Source of the DNA: Bacteroidales bacterium
Lineage (GTDB): Bacteria; Bacteroidota; Bacteroidia; Bacteroidales; WCHB1-69
Direction: 5' to 3'
NCBI GenBank assembly: GCA_017618435.1
Contig: JAFZUH010000230.1
Span: forward strand, 1 to 24,627
DNA: 24,627 bases
In this document: piece by piece, positions 15,474 to 22,329 of the stretch
Position numbering within the stretch: the first letter of the stretch is position 1
Layout of the letters: every line of letters starts with the position of its first letter
Notes under the pieces: generated by a model
Databases searched by the model: none
What the model was told of the DNA's origin: nothing
What the model saw: the letters and a program-made list of their open reading frames with translations, nothing else
Translations under genes and position numbers: made by a program

Positions 15474-17999
15474 TTAATACATTTCGTCATCGTCAAAATC
15501 TTCTTCTCGGGTATTTCTTTGTTTGGGCTTTATTTTGTAATTGGAGAAATTGTAGGTAATGGTAATCCACAATTGTCTGGAATCTCTGTAACGGTTCATT
15601 TCGCTTGTGTAATTTGATTGATAGGTAGAGCCGAACGAAACCACATGAGTTTGACGGCTATTGAAGATATCATTCAATCTTAGCGAAACAGACAAAGTTT
15701 TTTTCAAGAATGATTTTTTTATACCGAAATCCATACTCCAAGAAGCGTTCATTCTGCCTTGTCCGGCTCCTCCCGATTGAAAACCCATACTGTTGAGTGT
15801 AAGGGTAGGGGAGCGGTAATTGGCACTGAGTTGGATTTGAAAATCCAAAGGAAGGGTAAAATTGTTGTTCAATCGCATTTGCCAAGACAAGTCATTGCGA
15901 AGTGATTTGTCATACAAAGAATCCGCATTGACAATTGTTTGAAACAAACTTGCATTGGCACTTAATTTCCAAAATTTCCATAATGTTTGTTGATACGACA
16001 ATTCTATACCGTAGGAATGACTGTTGTTTAAATTGGCATAGGTAGTATAGGTTGTAGAATCGTTTATCAAAGTGGTATAGCGGGAAATGATATTGTATCT
16101 GTACCGATAAAAAACATTGGCGGAAATACTTGTTTTTTTAAACGAACACAAATAACCGAAATCTATCGAATGTGTGTATTCCGGCTTTAATTTTCTGTTA
16201 CCTTGCTGCAAATTCAAGTTGTCCATATCGTTTAAGAATGGATTCAATTGTCGGCCTTTGGGTCTGTTTACTCTCATGCTGTAACTCAATTGTATGGAAT
16301 GTACATTGTTGAAATCGTAGCGGAGGTGTACAGTTGGAAATATATTGAAATAGGGGGCAGGAGAAAATGTTTCCGGGTCAGATTGCAGTTTGGAAATATT
16401 TTTGGCCAATTCGGCTCGTACGCCCACTTGGTATTTAAATTTGTTTTTGATGGTATTGGAATATATCAAATAAGCGGCATTGACAATGTCTGTATAATTT
16501 GATTTTTCGTTTCTGTTGGTTTTTTCCACCAAATTATCAAAAGAAGTACCGCCAAAATAAGAATATTTTTCACTATTGTACCGGTAAGTCAGTTTATAGC
16601 CTGATTCCAGTCTGCCGCCATTGCCGATAGGGGCTACAAAATCGACTTGAGCGGTTAGGGTTTTGTCGTTTGATTGATTTATATTACGCTGAAAATCATC
16701 GAAATGGAAAGGATAATAATAATTTTTTTCAATATCATTGCCGGAATACCTATTGTTGTCTGAAAAATAAATATCTGCTGTCAATTCTCTGCCTTTTACA
16801 ACCGAAGAAACATATTTGTAATTGATAGAAGCATTGATACTGTTGGTTGGTTTTTTTATATTGGTGCTGTATTGGTCGTAAGCGGAAACGGTATCTTTGG
16901 CACTATTGTCGGTAAAAGAAGAAATAGTATTGTCGTTATTGTTGGTATGTATTCTATAGGTTATTTCAAAAGATAAAGTATGATTATCGTTGATAAAATA
17001 GTCCAATCCTCCACGTAGCGATTGGGGCATACCGGAAAAAGAACCTTGAGAGGTTTGTGTTAGGAACGTGGTATCGTTTTTGAAGATATTTTCTCTGTAT
17101 AAGTCAGAATAATTATGGGAGCCGAAGCGTCTGAGGTTGTAACTTAAAAATAAATTTACTTTGTTAAGTCTGAAATTCAAATTCAACGAAGCATTGTACT
17201 TGCCGAAATAAACATGTTTGTTGTCATCGCTCATACCTGCTCCTACCGAAGCGGAAATATTAAATCCCAGCATTTGTTTTTTCTTCAAAACCACATTGAT
17301 AATTCCGGAAATGCCGTCGGGTTCGTATCTGGCAGAAGGATTGGTTACCACTTCAATGCTTTCAATCATATCTGCAGGTATTTCGTCCATACTCAAATTG
17401 GTTGGGCGGCCATCTACCAAAATAGTAACACTGTTACTGCCCCGCAAACTTACATTTCCGTCTAAATCCACGCTTACCGAAGGCACATTTTCCAAAATAT
17501 CCACACCGGTAGAACCTTCTGTAACAATGCTTTTATCAACATTAAAGACACGTTTGTCCAAATTGCTTTGTATCATTTCTTTTTCTGTGCTGATAACAAC
17601 ACCGTCCAATTGTTTGGACGAAGATTTAAACTTTTGTTTCCCCAGCATAGCAACAGGTGTTTCTTTGCTAATATGAATATCCGGTACAAAAATATTTTTG
17701 TATCCTATATAACTGATTCGAATGTAGTAGTTTCCAAAAGGAATATTGTCTATGGCAATCAACCCTTGGGCATTGGTGATACCTCCGCCAACTACCGATG
17801 AATCTTTTTGACTGAAAATGCCAACAGTAGCATATTCAAGCGGTTGGTTGTTGTTGTCAATAACAGAACAAGCAACAACACCCTTGTCTATTTTTACCAT
17901 TTTTTGAAGATATTCGGGTATTTGTTGTTTGTTTTGGGCAGATAAAGCAACACAACCTAACAAAAAAATTAGTACAAAGTAATATTTAATGTTTTTCAT
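15474..17999 (-). CDS. TonB-dependent-receptor-like outer membrane beta-barrel protein
   Basis: An 841-residue outer-membrane protein. The signal peptide ends at LSAQ (22). A carboxypeptidase-regulatory-like domain (about 38-125: NNQPLEYATVGIFSQKD, GNYYIRISYIGYKNI) precedes a plug domain (about 130-240: ILENVPSVSVDLDGNVSLRG, SVTILVDGRPTN, IESIEVVTNPSARYEP, SGIINVVLKKK). The remaining roughly 575 residues are aromatic-rich alternating strands of a beta-barrel (family named outer membrane beta-barrel family protein). The last strand (WITITYNF) is followed by an acidic tail EEDFDDDEMY. There is no SusD gene beside it, so it is not an ordinary glycan-uptake pair; the ligand is unknown. It starts 10 bases after pcm, so it probably shares that transcript. 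Confidence 0.88.
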   Translation of the reverse strand: MKNIKYYFVLIFLLGCVALSAQNKQQIPEYLQKMVKIDKGVVACSVIDNNNQPLEYATVGIFSQKDSSVVGGGITNAQGLIAIDNIPFGNYYIRISYIGYKNIFVPDIHISKETPVAMLGKQKFKSSSKQLDGVVISTEKEMIQSNLDKRVFNVDKSIVTEGSTGVDILENVPSVSVDLDGNVSLRGSNSVTILVDGRPTNLSMDEIPADMIESIEVVTNPSARYEPDGISGIINVVLKKKQMLGFNISASVGAGMSDDNKHVYFGKYNASLNLNFRLNKVNLFLSYNLRRFGSHNYSDLYRENIFKNDTTFLTQTSQGSFSGMPQSLRGGLDYFINDNHTLSFEITYRIHTNNNDNTISSFTDNSAKDTVSAYDQYSTNIKKPTNSINASINYKYVSSVVKGRELTADIYFSDNNRYSGNDIEKNYYYPFHFDDFQRNINQSNDKTLTAQVDFVAPIGNGGRLESGYKLTYRYNSEKYSYFGGTSFDNLVEKTNRNEKSNYTDIVNAAYLIYSNTIKNKFKYQVGVRAELAKNISKLQSDPETFSPAPYFNIFPTVHLRYDFNNVHSIQLSYSMRVNRPKGRQLNPFLNDMDNLNLQQGNRKLKPEYTHSIDFGYLCSFKKTSISANVFYRYRYNIISRYTTLINDSTTYTTYANLNNSHSYGIELSYQQTLWKFWKLSANASLFQTIVNADSLYDKSLRNDLSWQMRLNNNFTLPLDFQIQLSANYRSPTLTLNSMGFQSGGAGQGRMNASWSMDFGIKKSFLKKTLSVSLRLNDIFNSRQTHVVSFGSTYQSNYTSEMNRYRDSRQLWITITYNFSNYKIKPKQRNTREEDFDDDEMY

Positions 18000-18009
18000 T
18001 TAATTGCTA

Positions 18010-18663
18010 TTAATGAGATTGATGTTCGATTTTACTGAGCATAGGTACAAAATAGCAATCGCCGTGAGTTGTTGTTTCAAAATTTTTGTCGTCAATTTTG
18101 ATGATTTTTGTCATTTCTTGTGTTTTTTCTCCGACAGGGCATATCATTATTCCACCTGTTTTGAGTTGGGTGAGGAGTTTTTCAGGCAAAGTAGCAGCCC
18201 CACAAGTTACAATAATTCTGTCAAAAGGGGCAAATTCCGCCCATCCGGCATAGCCGTCCCCAAGTTTGGTGGCTATGTTTAGTTTTAATGTGGAAAACAA
18301 TTGTTTTGTCTCCTCATATAATTGTCTGTGGCGTTCAATAGTATAAACCATTGCTCCCATTGTTTTAAGAATAGCGGATTGGTAGCCGCTGCCTGTGCCT
18401 ATTTCAAGTATTTTCATATTGGGTTTGACCGATAGCAATGTACTTTGATGGGCAACAGTGTAGGGTTGGGAGATGGTTTGTTGGCAGGCAATAGGCAAGG
18501 CTTGGTCCTCATAGGCATAAGCGATTAGCGAAAAAGGGACAAAATAGTGTCGGGGCATTGTTTGCATGGCCTGAAGGACATTCTCGTCAAAAATACCTTT
18601 TTCGCGGAGGTGTGCTGTCAGTTTTGCCCGCATTCCTTGATATAAGGGACTATCTGCTATCAT
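18010..18663 (-). CDS. pcm: Protein-L-isoaspartate O-methyltransferase
   Basis: Pcm methylates isoaspartyl residues in ageing proteins so that they can revert to aspartate. The 217-residue length is typical. QQTISQPYTVAHQ (61-73) is the family's substrate/SAM lid, ILEIGTGSGYQSA (85-97) is SAM motif I, VYTIERHRQLYE holds the acidic ribose-binding E110, and FDRIIVTCGAATLPEKLLTQLKTGG (quoted in part) is the later core. The ATG at 18661-18663 directly follows a hairpin terminator (18671-18699), leaving 7 bases for ribosome binding and no room for a promoter. The second ATG at residue 11 (18633) is a possible alternative start. Downstream, the outer-membrane protein gene begins 10 bases after its stop. 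Confidence 0.93.
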   Translation of the reverse strand: MIADSPLYQGMRAKLTAHLREKGIFDENVLQAMQTMPRHYFVPFSLIAYAYEDQALPIACQQTISQPYTVAHQSTLLSVKPNMKILEIGTGSGYQSAILKTMGAMVYTIERHRQLYEETKQLFSTLKLNIATKLGDGYAGWAEFAPFDRIIVTCGAATLPEKLLTQLKTGGIMICPVGEKTQEMTKIIKIDDKNFETTTHGDCYFVPMLSKIEHQSH

Positions 18664-18670
18664 AAAAAAG

Positions 18671-18699
18671 AAAAAGAGGTAGTTTAACTACCTCTTTTT
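18671..18699 (-). terminator. Strong hairpin terminator after dnaN, abutting pcm
   Basis: A perfect inverted repeat: AAAAAGAGGTAG (18671-18682) pairs with CTACCTCTTTTT (18688-18699) around a 5-base loop. On the minus strand, which is the direction of dnaN, the stem is followed by TCTTTTTT, the T run of an intrinsic terminator. It begins 15 bases after the dnaN stop and ends 7 bases before the pcm ATG. Confidence 0.85.
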
Positions 18700-18714
18700 G
18701 TGTTTTAATTGTTT

Positions 18715-19851
18715 TTATCCCAACATTACAGGCATTGCCAAAACTAAAATATCTTCATCTGTTTCGGTTTCAGATGGAAGAATTAGACCTGCTGCCGTTG
18801 GATTTGAAAATTTGAAAATAATGGTATTGGTATCCAAATTTTTCAGTATTTCCTGTAAAATTTTGGAACTGAAACCTATTTCAAACATGTCTGTTTCTTC
18901 ATTTTCCATTTCAAAGGAACAAGGCAAAACAACCTTACCTTTTTTAAGAGAAAGGTCTTTGTCTTCGGCTGCCAAAGTCAGTTCTTTTGGGGTTATTTTA
19001 AAACGGATTTGATGTGTCAGTTGATTGGTAAATGGAGCCAATGAACTTAAATTCTGCATCAAAGGAAGACGTTCCACTTCCATAATATTTTTATTATTGG
19101 CAGGAATAACGGCTTCATAGTTCGGATATTTGCCCTCTATCAGTTTGGAGAAAACATACATACCGTCAATTGTAAAGGCTACGCTGTCGTTGCTGAAATC
19201 TATTCTGACATCACCGTCCAATGTGGAGAATATTTCTTTGATGGTGGAAATCGGTTTTTTGGGAAGAACGAAAGAACAATCCAATCCCGTTTGAATTTTG
19301 TTGTTGCGGTAGCGTGCCAGACAACGTCCGTCTGTTCCGACAAAAGTAACGTATTCCGGTTTTAACTCGCACAAAACACCAGTCATAATAGGTCTTGCAT
19401 CGGGTTGTCCTGTTGCGTAAATGGTTTTTTTGATGGCATCTACCAATACTTTGGTTGGCATATTGAAAGATGTTGCATTTTCTAACTTGGGCAAAGTGGG
19501 AAATTCGTCTGCCGGCAAACCGATAAAATTATAAATGGCATCGCCTGCCAGCATTTCTATTTCGTTTTGTTCTGAAATATTAAACGTAAAACGAACTTCC
19601 GGAAATGTTTTTAAGGTTTCTGCAATAATTTTATAAGGGATAACCACTTTGCCATTGCCAACGCTTTCAGACAACTCAAATTGGGCAACCATGGTTGTTT
19701 CCAAATCGGTGCCGACCAAGGTAAGTTTATTGTCCTCAACTTCATATAAAATATTTTCTGCCACAATTGGCATAAATTTATTTGGGGACAAAATTCTCCC
19801 AACAGATTGTAAATTTTTGAGTAATAATTGACTCTCTACAATAAATTTCAT
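18715..19851 (-). CDS. dnaN: DNA polymerase III beta subunit (sliding clamp)
   Basis: The ring-shaped clamp that holds DNA polymerase III on DNA. The 378-residue protein has the three clamp domains (about 1-120, 130-245, 250-378). MKFIVESQLLLKNLQSVGRI and SPNKFMPIVAENILYEV open it, FNMPTKVLVDAIKKTIYA begins domain 2, and DEDILVLAMPVMLG closes it with the usual C-terminal MPxxx element. The start is placed at 19851: the longer frame from 19881 would have its first codons overlapping the promoter, and MKFIVES is the usual family start. Transcribed from its own promoter (19879-19886) and closed by the terminator at 18671-18699. dnaA and recF are not adjacent, as is common in this phylum. Confidence 0.97.
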   Translation of the reverse strand: MKFIVESQLLLKNLQSVGRILSPNKFMPIVAENILYEVEDNKLTLVGTDLETTMVAQFELSESVGNGKVVIPYKIIAETLKTFPEVRFTFNISEQNEIEMLAGDAIYNFIGLPADEFPTLPKLENATSFNMPTKVLVDAIKKTIYATGQPDARPIMTGVLCELKPEYVTFVGTDGRCLARYRNNKIQTGLDCSFVLPKKPISTIKEIFSTLDGDVRIDFSNDSVAFTIDGMYVFSKLIEGKYPNYEAVIPANNKNIMEVERLPLMQNLSSLAPFTNQLTHQIRFKITPKELTLAAEDKDLSLKKGKVVLPCSFEMENEETDMFEIGFSSKILQEILKNLDTNTIIFKFSNPTAAGLILPSETETDEDILVLAMPVMLG

Positions 19852-19878
19852 TTCTTTAAAGATTTTATTAGTAAAGTA

Positions 19879-19886
19879 CAAAGATA
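19879..19886 (-). promoter_or_regulatory. dnaN promoter, -7 element TATCTTTG (minus strand)
   Basis: CAAAGATA on the plus strand is TATCTTTG on the minus strand, 27 bases before the dnaN ATG at 19851. It lies in the 89-base gap behind the U32 gene and rules out the longer dnaN start at 19881. Confidence 0.62.
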
Positions 19887-19940
19887 TAAAAAAAAATTAT
19901 ACCATAGAAATTAAAAAAAATATTTTACGAAATCAAAAAA

Positions 19941-21209
19941 TTATAATTCGTAATCATCACTGTCACAGGCTGAAACGAGTTTATATACTTTGTCGTTTCT
20001 TCTAACTGTTTCAGAACAGGGAACAGAGCAGAAAATTCCTTTTTCCACTGTTGCAACAGGTTGAAGATCAACTCTTATTTCTTCCGGTTTGCTTTCCACC
20101 ACGCCGGAAGTCGGACCGATAATTAACAAATCATCGTTTTTGTTTAAGTTATTTGCTTCCACTTTTATTTCTGCCACTTTTAGTTTGGAAAAATAGTTGG
20201 TGATTTTTCCGATATATACTTTTACTTTTTTGGCTTGAGAGCCATATCGTTCGGTCCATTCCCCTAATTTTCTTCCTAAATAATAACCGTCCCAAAATCC
20301 TCGATTGTATACATTTTCAAGTTGTTGTGTCCATTGTTTGACTTTTGTTTCCGAGTAACTGCCGTCTAAAACAGCCGTTGCGGCTTCCCGATAGCAAGTC
20401 GTAACCGTTTTTACGTATTCGGGAGAACGGCCCCGTCCTTCAATTTTCAGAACAGAAACGCCTGCTTCAACAATTTTGTCCAAAAAACCTATGGTACACA
20501 AGTCTTTAGGCGACATGATGTATTTCTCATCAACAATTGCACTCACTTCATTGTCGGTATCATATACAGTATATGCTCTTCTACAAGGTTGCAGGCATGC
20601 ACCTCTGTTGGCGGAGTAGCCGAAATTGTGCAAACTGAGGTAACATTTGCCTGAAACCGCCATACAGAGGGCCCCATGGGCAAAAATTTCTATTTTGACC
20701 AAATTGCCCGAAGGTCCGCAAATGTTTTGTTCTTTTATTTCTGTGATAATTTTTTTGACTTGTTTCAACGAAAGTTCTCTTGCTGTTACCATTACATCGG
20801 CATATTGTGCAAAAAAACGAACTGCTTCTATGTTGGTGATATTACATTGTGTTGAAATGTGTACTTCTACATTTTTTTGTTTTGCATATTGAATGACAGA
20901 CAAATCGGAAGCGATAATGGCGGTAATGCCGTTTTCTTTGGCCAAATCCACCAAATGTTTCATTTTCGGCAATTCGTCATCATAAATGATTGTATTGATA
21001 GTCAGGTAAGTTTTTACATTGTTTGCTTTGCAGGTTTGCGAAATGGTGTGCAAATCCTGTTCTGTAAAATTGATAGAAGAGCGGGAACGCATATTCAAAT
21101 CTCCAATACCGAAATAAACTGCATTCGCCCCTGCTTGAATGGCTGCCGTCAATGCTTCAAAAGATCCTACGGGTGCCATTATCTCTATTTGTCGTTCTTG
21201 TGTGTGCAT
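19941..21209 (-). CDS. Peptidase U32 family protein, TrhP(YegQ)-like
   Basis: U32 proteins were named as collagenase-like peptidases, but the bacterial members TrhP and RlhA act in 5-hydroxylation of tRNA or rRNA pyrimidines. The 422-residue protein starts with a TIM-barrel-like strand (IEIMAPVGSFEALTAAIQAG, 8-27). Four cysteines C182, C189, C205 and C209 lie in ALCMAVSGKC and NRGACLQPCRRAY, the family's metal-cluster signature. KDLCTIGFLDKIVEAGVSVLKIEGR (quoted in part) is also typical. Length is near TrhP (about 450) and far below RlhA (about 650), so a tRNA ho5U role is more likely. The ATG at 21209 is chosen because the frame from 21260 would cover the promoter at 21250-21257. First gene of the minus-strand side, divergent from the RsbW-like gene. 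Confidence 0.85.
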   Translation of the reverse strand: MHTQERQIEIMAPVGSFEALTAAIQAGANAVYFGIGDLNMRSRSSINFTEQDLHTISQTCKANNVKTYLTINTIIYDDELPKMKHLVDLAKENGITAIIASDLSVIQYAKQKNVEVHISTQCNITNIEAVRFFAQYADVMVTARELSLKQVKKIITEIKEQNICGPSGNLVKIEIFAHGALCMAVSGKCYLSLHNFGYSANRGACLQPCRRAYTVYDTDNEVSAIVDEKYIMSPKDLCTIGFLDKIVEAGVSVLKIEGRGRSPEYVKTVTTCYREAATAVLDGSYSETKVKQWTQQLENVYNRGFWDGYYLGRKLGEWTERYGSQAKKVKVYIGKITNYFSKLKVAEIKVEANNLNKNDDLLIIGPTSGVVESKPEEIRVDLQPVATVEKGIFCSVPCSETVRRNDKVYKLVSACDSDDYEL

Positions 21210-21249
21210 AACAATAAAATGCGTTGTTTTTGTTAGAATTATAGATTTG

Positions 21250-21257
21250 CAAAAGTA
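21250..21257 (-). promoter_or_regulatory. Promoter -7 element TACTTTTG for the U32 gene (minus strand)
   Basis: CAAAAGTA on the plus strand is TACTTTTG on the minus strand, identical to the nadA element, 40 bases before the ATG at 21209. It would sit inside the longer reading frame beginning at 21260, so it decides the start. Confidence 0.6.
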
Positions 21258-21351
21258 CAACTTTTTATGTTTGCCCGAAGATGAAAATATTTCTTGTATC
21301 CTAAAAAAACATAGAATTTAAGCATTTTTCGCCTAATTGAAAAATAAATGT

Positions 21352-21359
21352 TATCTTTG
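21352..21359 (+). promoter_or_regulatory. Promoter -7 element TATCTTTG for the ATPase-ybeY-mnmG operon
   Basis: TATCTTTG is an exact TAnnTTTG, 28 bases before the ATG at 21388, with TTTTCG (about 21326-21331) roughly 20 bases upstream as a possible weak -33 box. It lies inside the longer frame from 21337 and therefore supports the start at 21388. Confidence 0.62.
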
Positions 21360-21387
21360 TGCTTTGTTGAAAAGAAAAAAGATATTT

Positions 21388-21858
21388 ATGTTTTATTCGC
21401 AAATCGCTATAGATTCCAATATTGACAATCTTTCGGAGGTTGAAAAGTTTATTGATGAAATAATGGACAAATATAATATTGACAACCAATATTATGGTGT
21501 TTTTAGTGTGCCTTTGATAGAAAGTGTCAGAAATGCTATTGTTCATGGAAACAAAAACGATATACGTAAAAAGGTAACCATTTGTGTACAAATAAAAAAC
21601 AAGGGCTTGCAATGTTCCGTATCAGACCAAGGCAATGGTTTTGATTTTGAATCGTTGATGAACAAACCGATAGAACAGCATTCTACCAATGGCTTTTTAA
21701 AAATAAAGTCTCTTTGCGAAAACATTTCTTTTGACAATAATGGAGCAACAATTTCATATATGCAAAATATTCCTGTTGTACAGCAACGAAATTCAAGAAC
21801 AAAATTATTGCAAAGGGAAAATAATACAATGGTGAAAACAAAAATATTACAAAAATAA
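21388..21858 (+). CDS. RsbW-like ATP-binding (anti-sigma type) protein
   Basis: A 156-residue GHKL-fold ATPase like the serine kinases/anti-sigma factors RsbW and SpoIIAB. The N box is LIESVRNAIVHGN (43-55) with E45 and N49, the G1 box is DQGNGFDF (80-87), and the G2 region is TNGFLKIKSLCENISF, where the normal GRGL/I is NGF, so the lid is altered. The C-terminal 25 residues are basic and low in structure. Cognate antagonist (STAS) or phosphatase genes are not nearby. Its job is unknown; in this phylum small ATPases of this kind often sit beside ybeY. The ybeY ATG follows its stop by one base, so the genes are translationally tied. Confidence 0.8.
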   Translation: MFYSQIAIDSNIDNLSEVEKFIDEIMDKYNIDNQYYGVFSVPLIESVRNAIVHGNKNDIRKKVTICVQIKNKGLQCSVSDQGNGFDFESLMNKPIEQHSTNGFLKIKSLCENISFDNNGATISYMQNIPVVQQRNSRTKLLQRENNTMVKTKILQK

Positions 21859-21859
21859 A

Positions 21860-22288
21860 ATGAAGAATATTTTATTTTATACTGAAAACGTAAATTATGT
21901 TTTACCTCATAAAAACAAAATACGTGATTTGTTGAATTTGTTGGCAAAAGAAGAGGGAAAAGAAATTGGACAATTGACATATATTTTTTGTTCAGATGAA
22001 TATTTGTTGGAAATAAACAAACAATATCTTCATGCCGATTATCTGACAGATGTTATTACTTTTGACTATTGTCAAAACGAGTTTGTTTCAGGTGATGTTT
22101 TTATTTCCGTAGAAAGGGTAAAAGAAAACAGTGTTTTGTTTTCCCAATCTTATTTTGATGAAATGTTGCGGGTGGTTGTTCATGGTCTTTTGCATTTGTG
22201 CGGTTATAAAGACAAAAAAGAAAAAGAACAACAACAAATGCGGGAAAAAGAAAATTATTATATAGAAAAATATAAAACATTGTTGTAA
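21860..22288 (+). CDS. ybeY: Endoribonuclease / rRNA maturation factor YbeY
   Basis: YbeY is a zinc-dependent RNase for 16S rRNA 3' maturation and ribosome quality control. The 142-residue protein shows YLTDVITFDY (61-70), SGDVFISVERV (77-87) and the metal motif VHGLLHLCGYKD (107-118). The canonical H-x3-H-x5-H appears as H108, H112 and D118, so the third ligand is aspartate (or another residue); a KD pair at this place is common in Bacteroidota as far as I recall. The rest of the helix (KEKEQQQMREKE) matches. Start follows the upstream stop by one base. The stop is 18 bases before a parS site. Confidence 0.92.
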   Translation: MKNILFYTENVNYVLPHKNKIRDLLNLLAKEEGKEIGQLTYIFCSDEYLLEINKQYLHADYLTDVITFDYCQNEFVSGDVFISVERVKENSVLFSQSYFDEMLRVVVHGLLHLCGYKDKKEKEQQQMREKENYYIEKYKTLL

Positions 22289-22306
22289 ATCAAAATTATA
22301 TATAAT

Positions 22307-22322
22307 TGTTTCACGTGAAACA
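22307..22322. promoter_or_regulatory. parS: parS site (perfect 16-mer) before mnmG
   Basis: TGTTTCACGTGAAACA is a perfect 16-base palindrome identical to the Bacillus-type parS consensus bound by ParB/Spo0J for chromosome segregation. It lies between ybeY and mnmG, ending 7 bases before the mnmG ATG, where bound ParB could block ribosome access or transcription. Confidence 0.9.
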
Positions 22323-22329
22323 AAAACCG

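Noticed and set aside
19852..19881. N-terminal extension of dnaN (start at 19881)
   Set aside because: It overlaps the TATCTTTG promoter and adds ten residues not found in sliding clamps.
21337..21387. N-terminal extension of the RsbW-like protein
   Set aside because: The promoter at 21352-21359 lies inside it; the ATPase domain begins right after the ATG at 21388.
22306..22329. Longer mnmG start at TTG 22306
   Set aside because: The extra residues are the translated parS palindrome; MDDIFDVIVV from ATG 22330 is the normal MnmG beginning.
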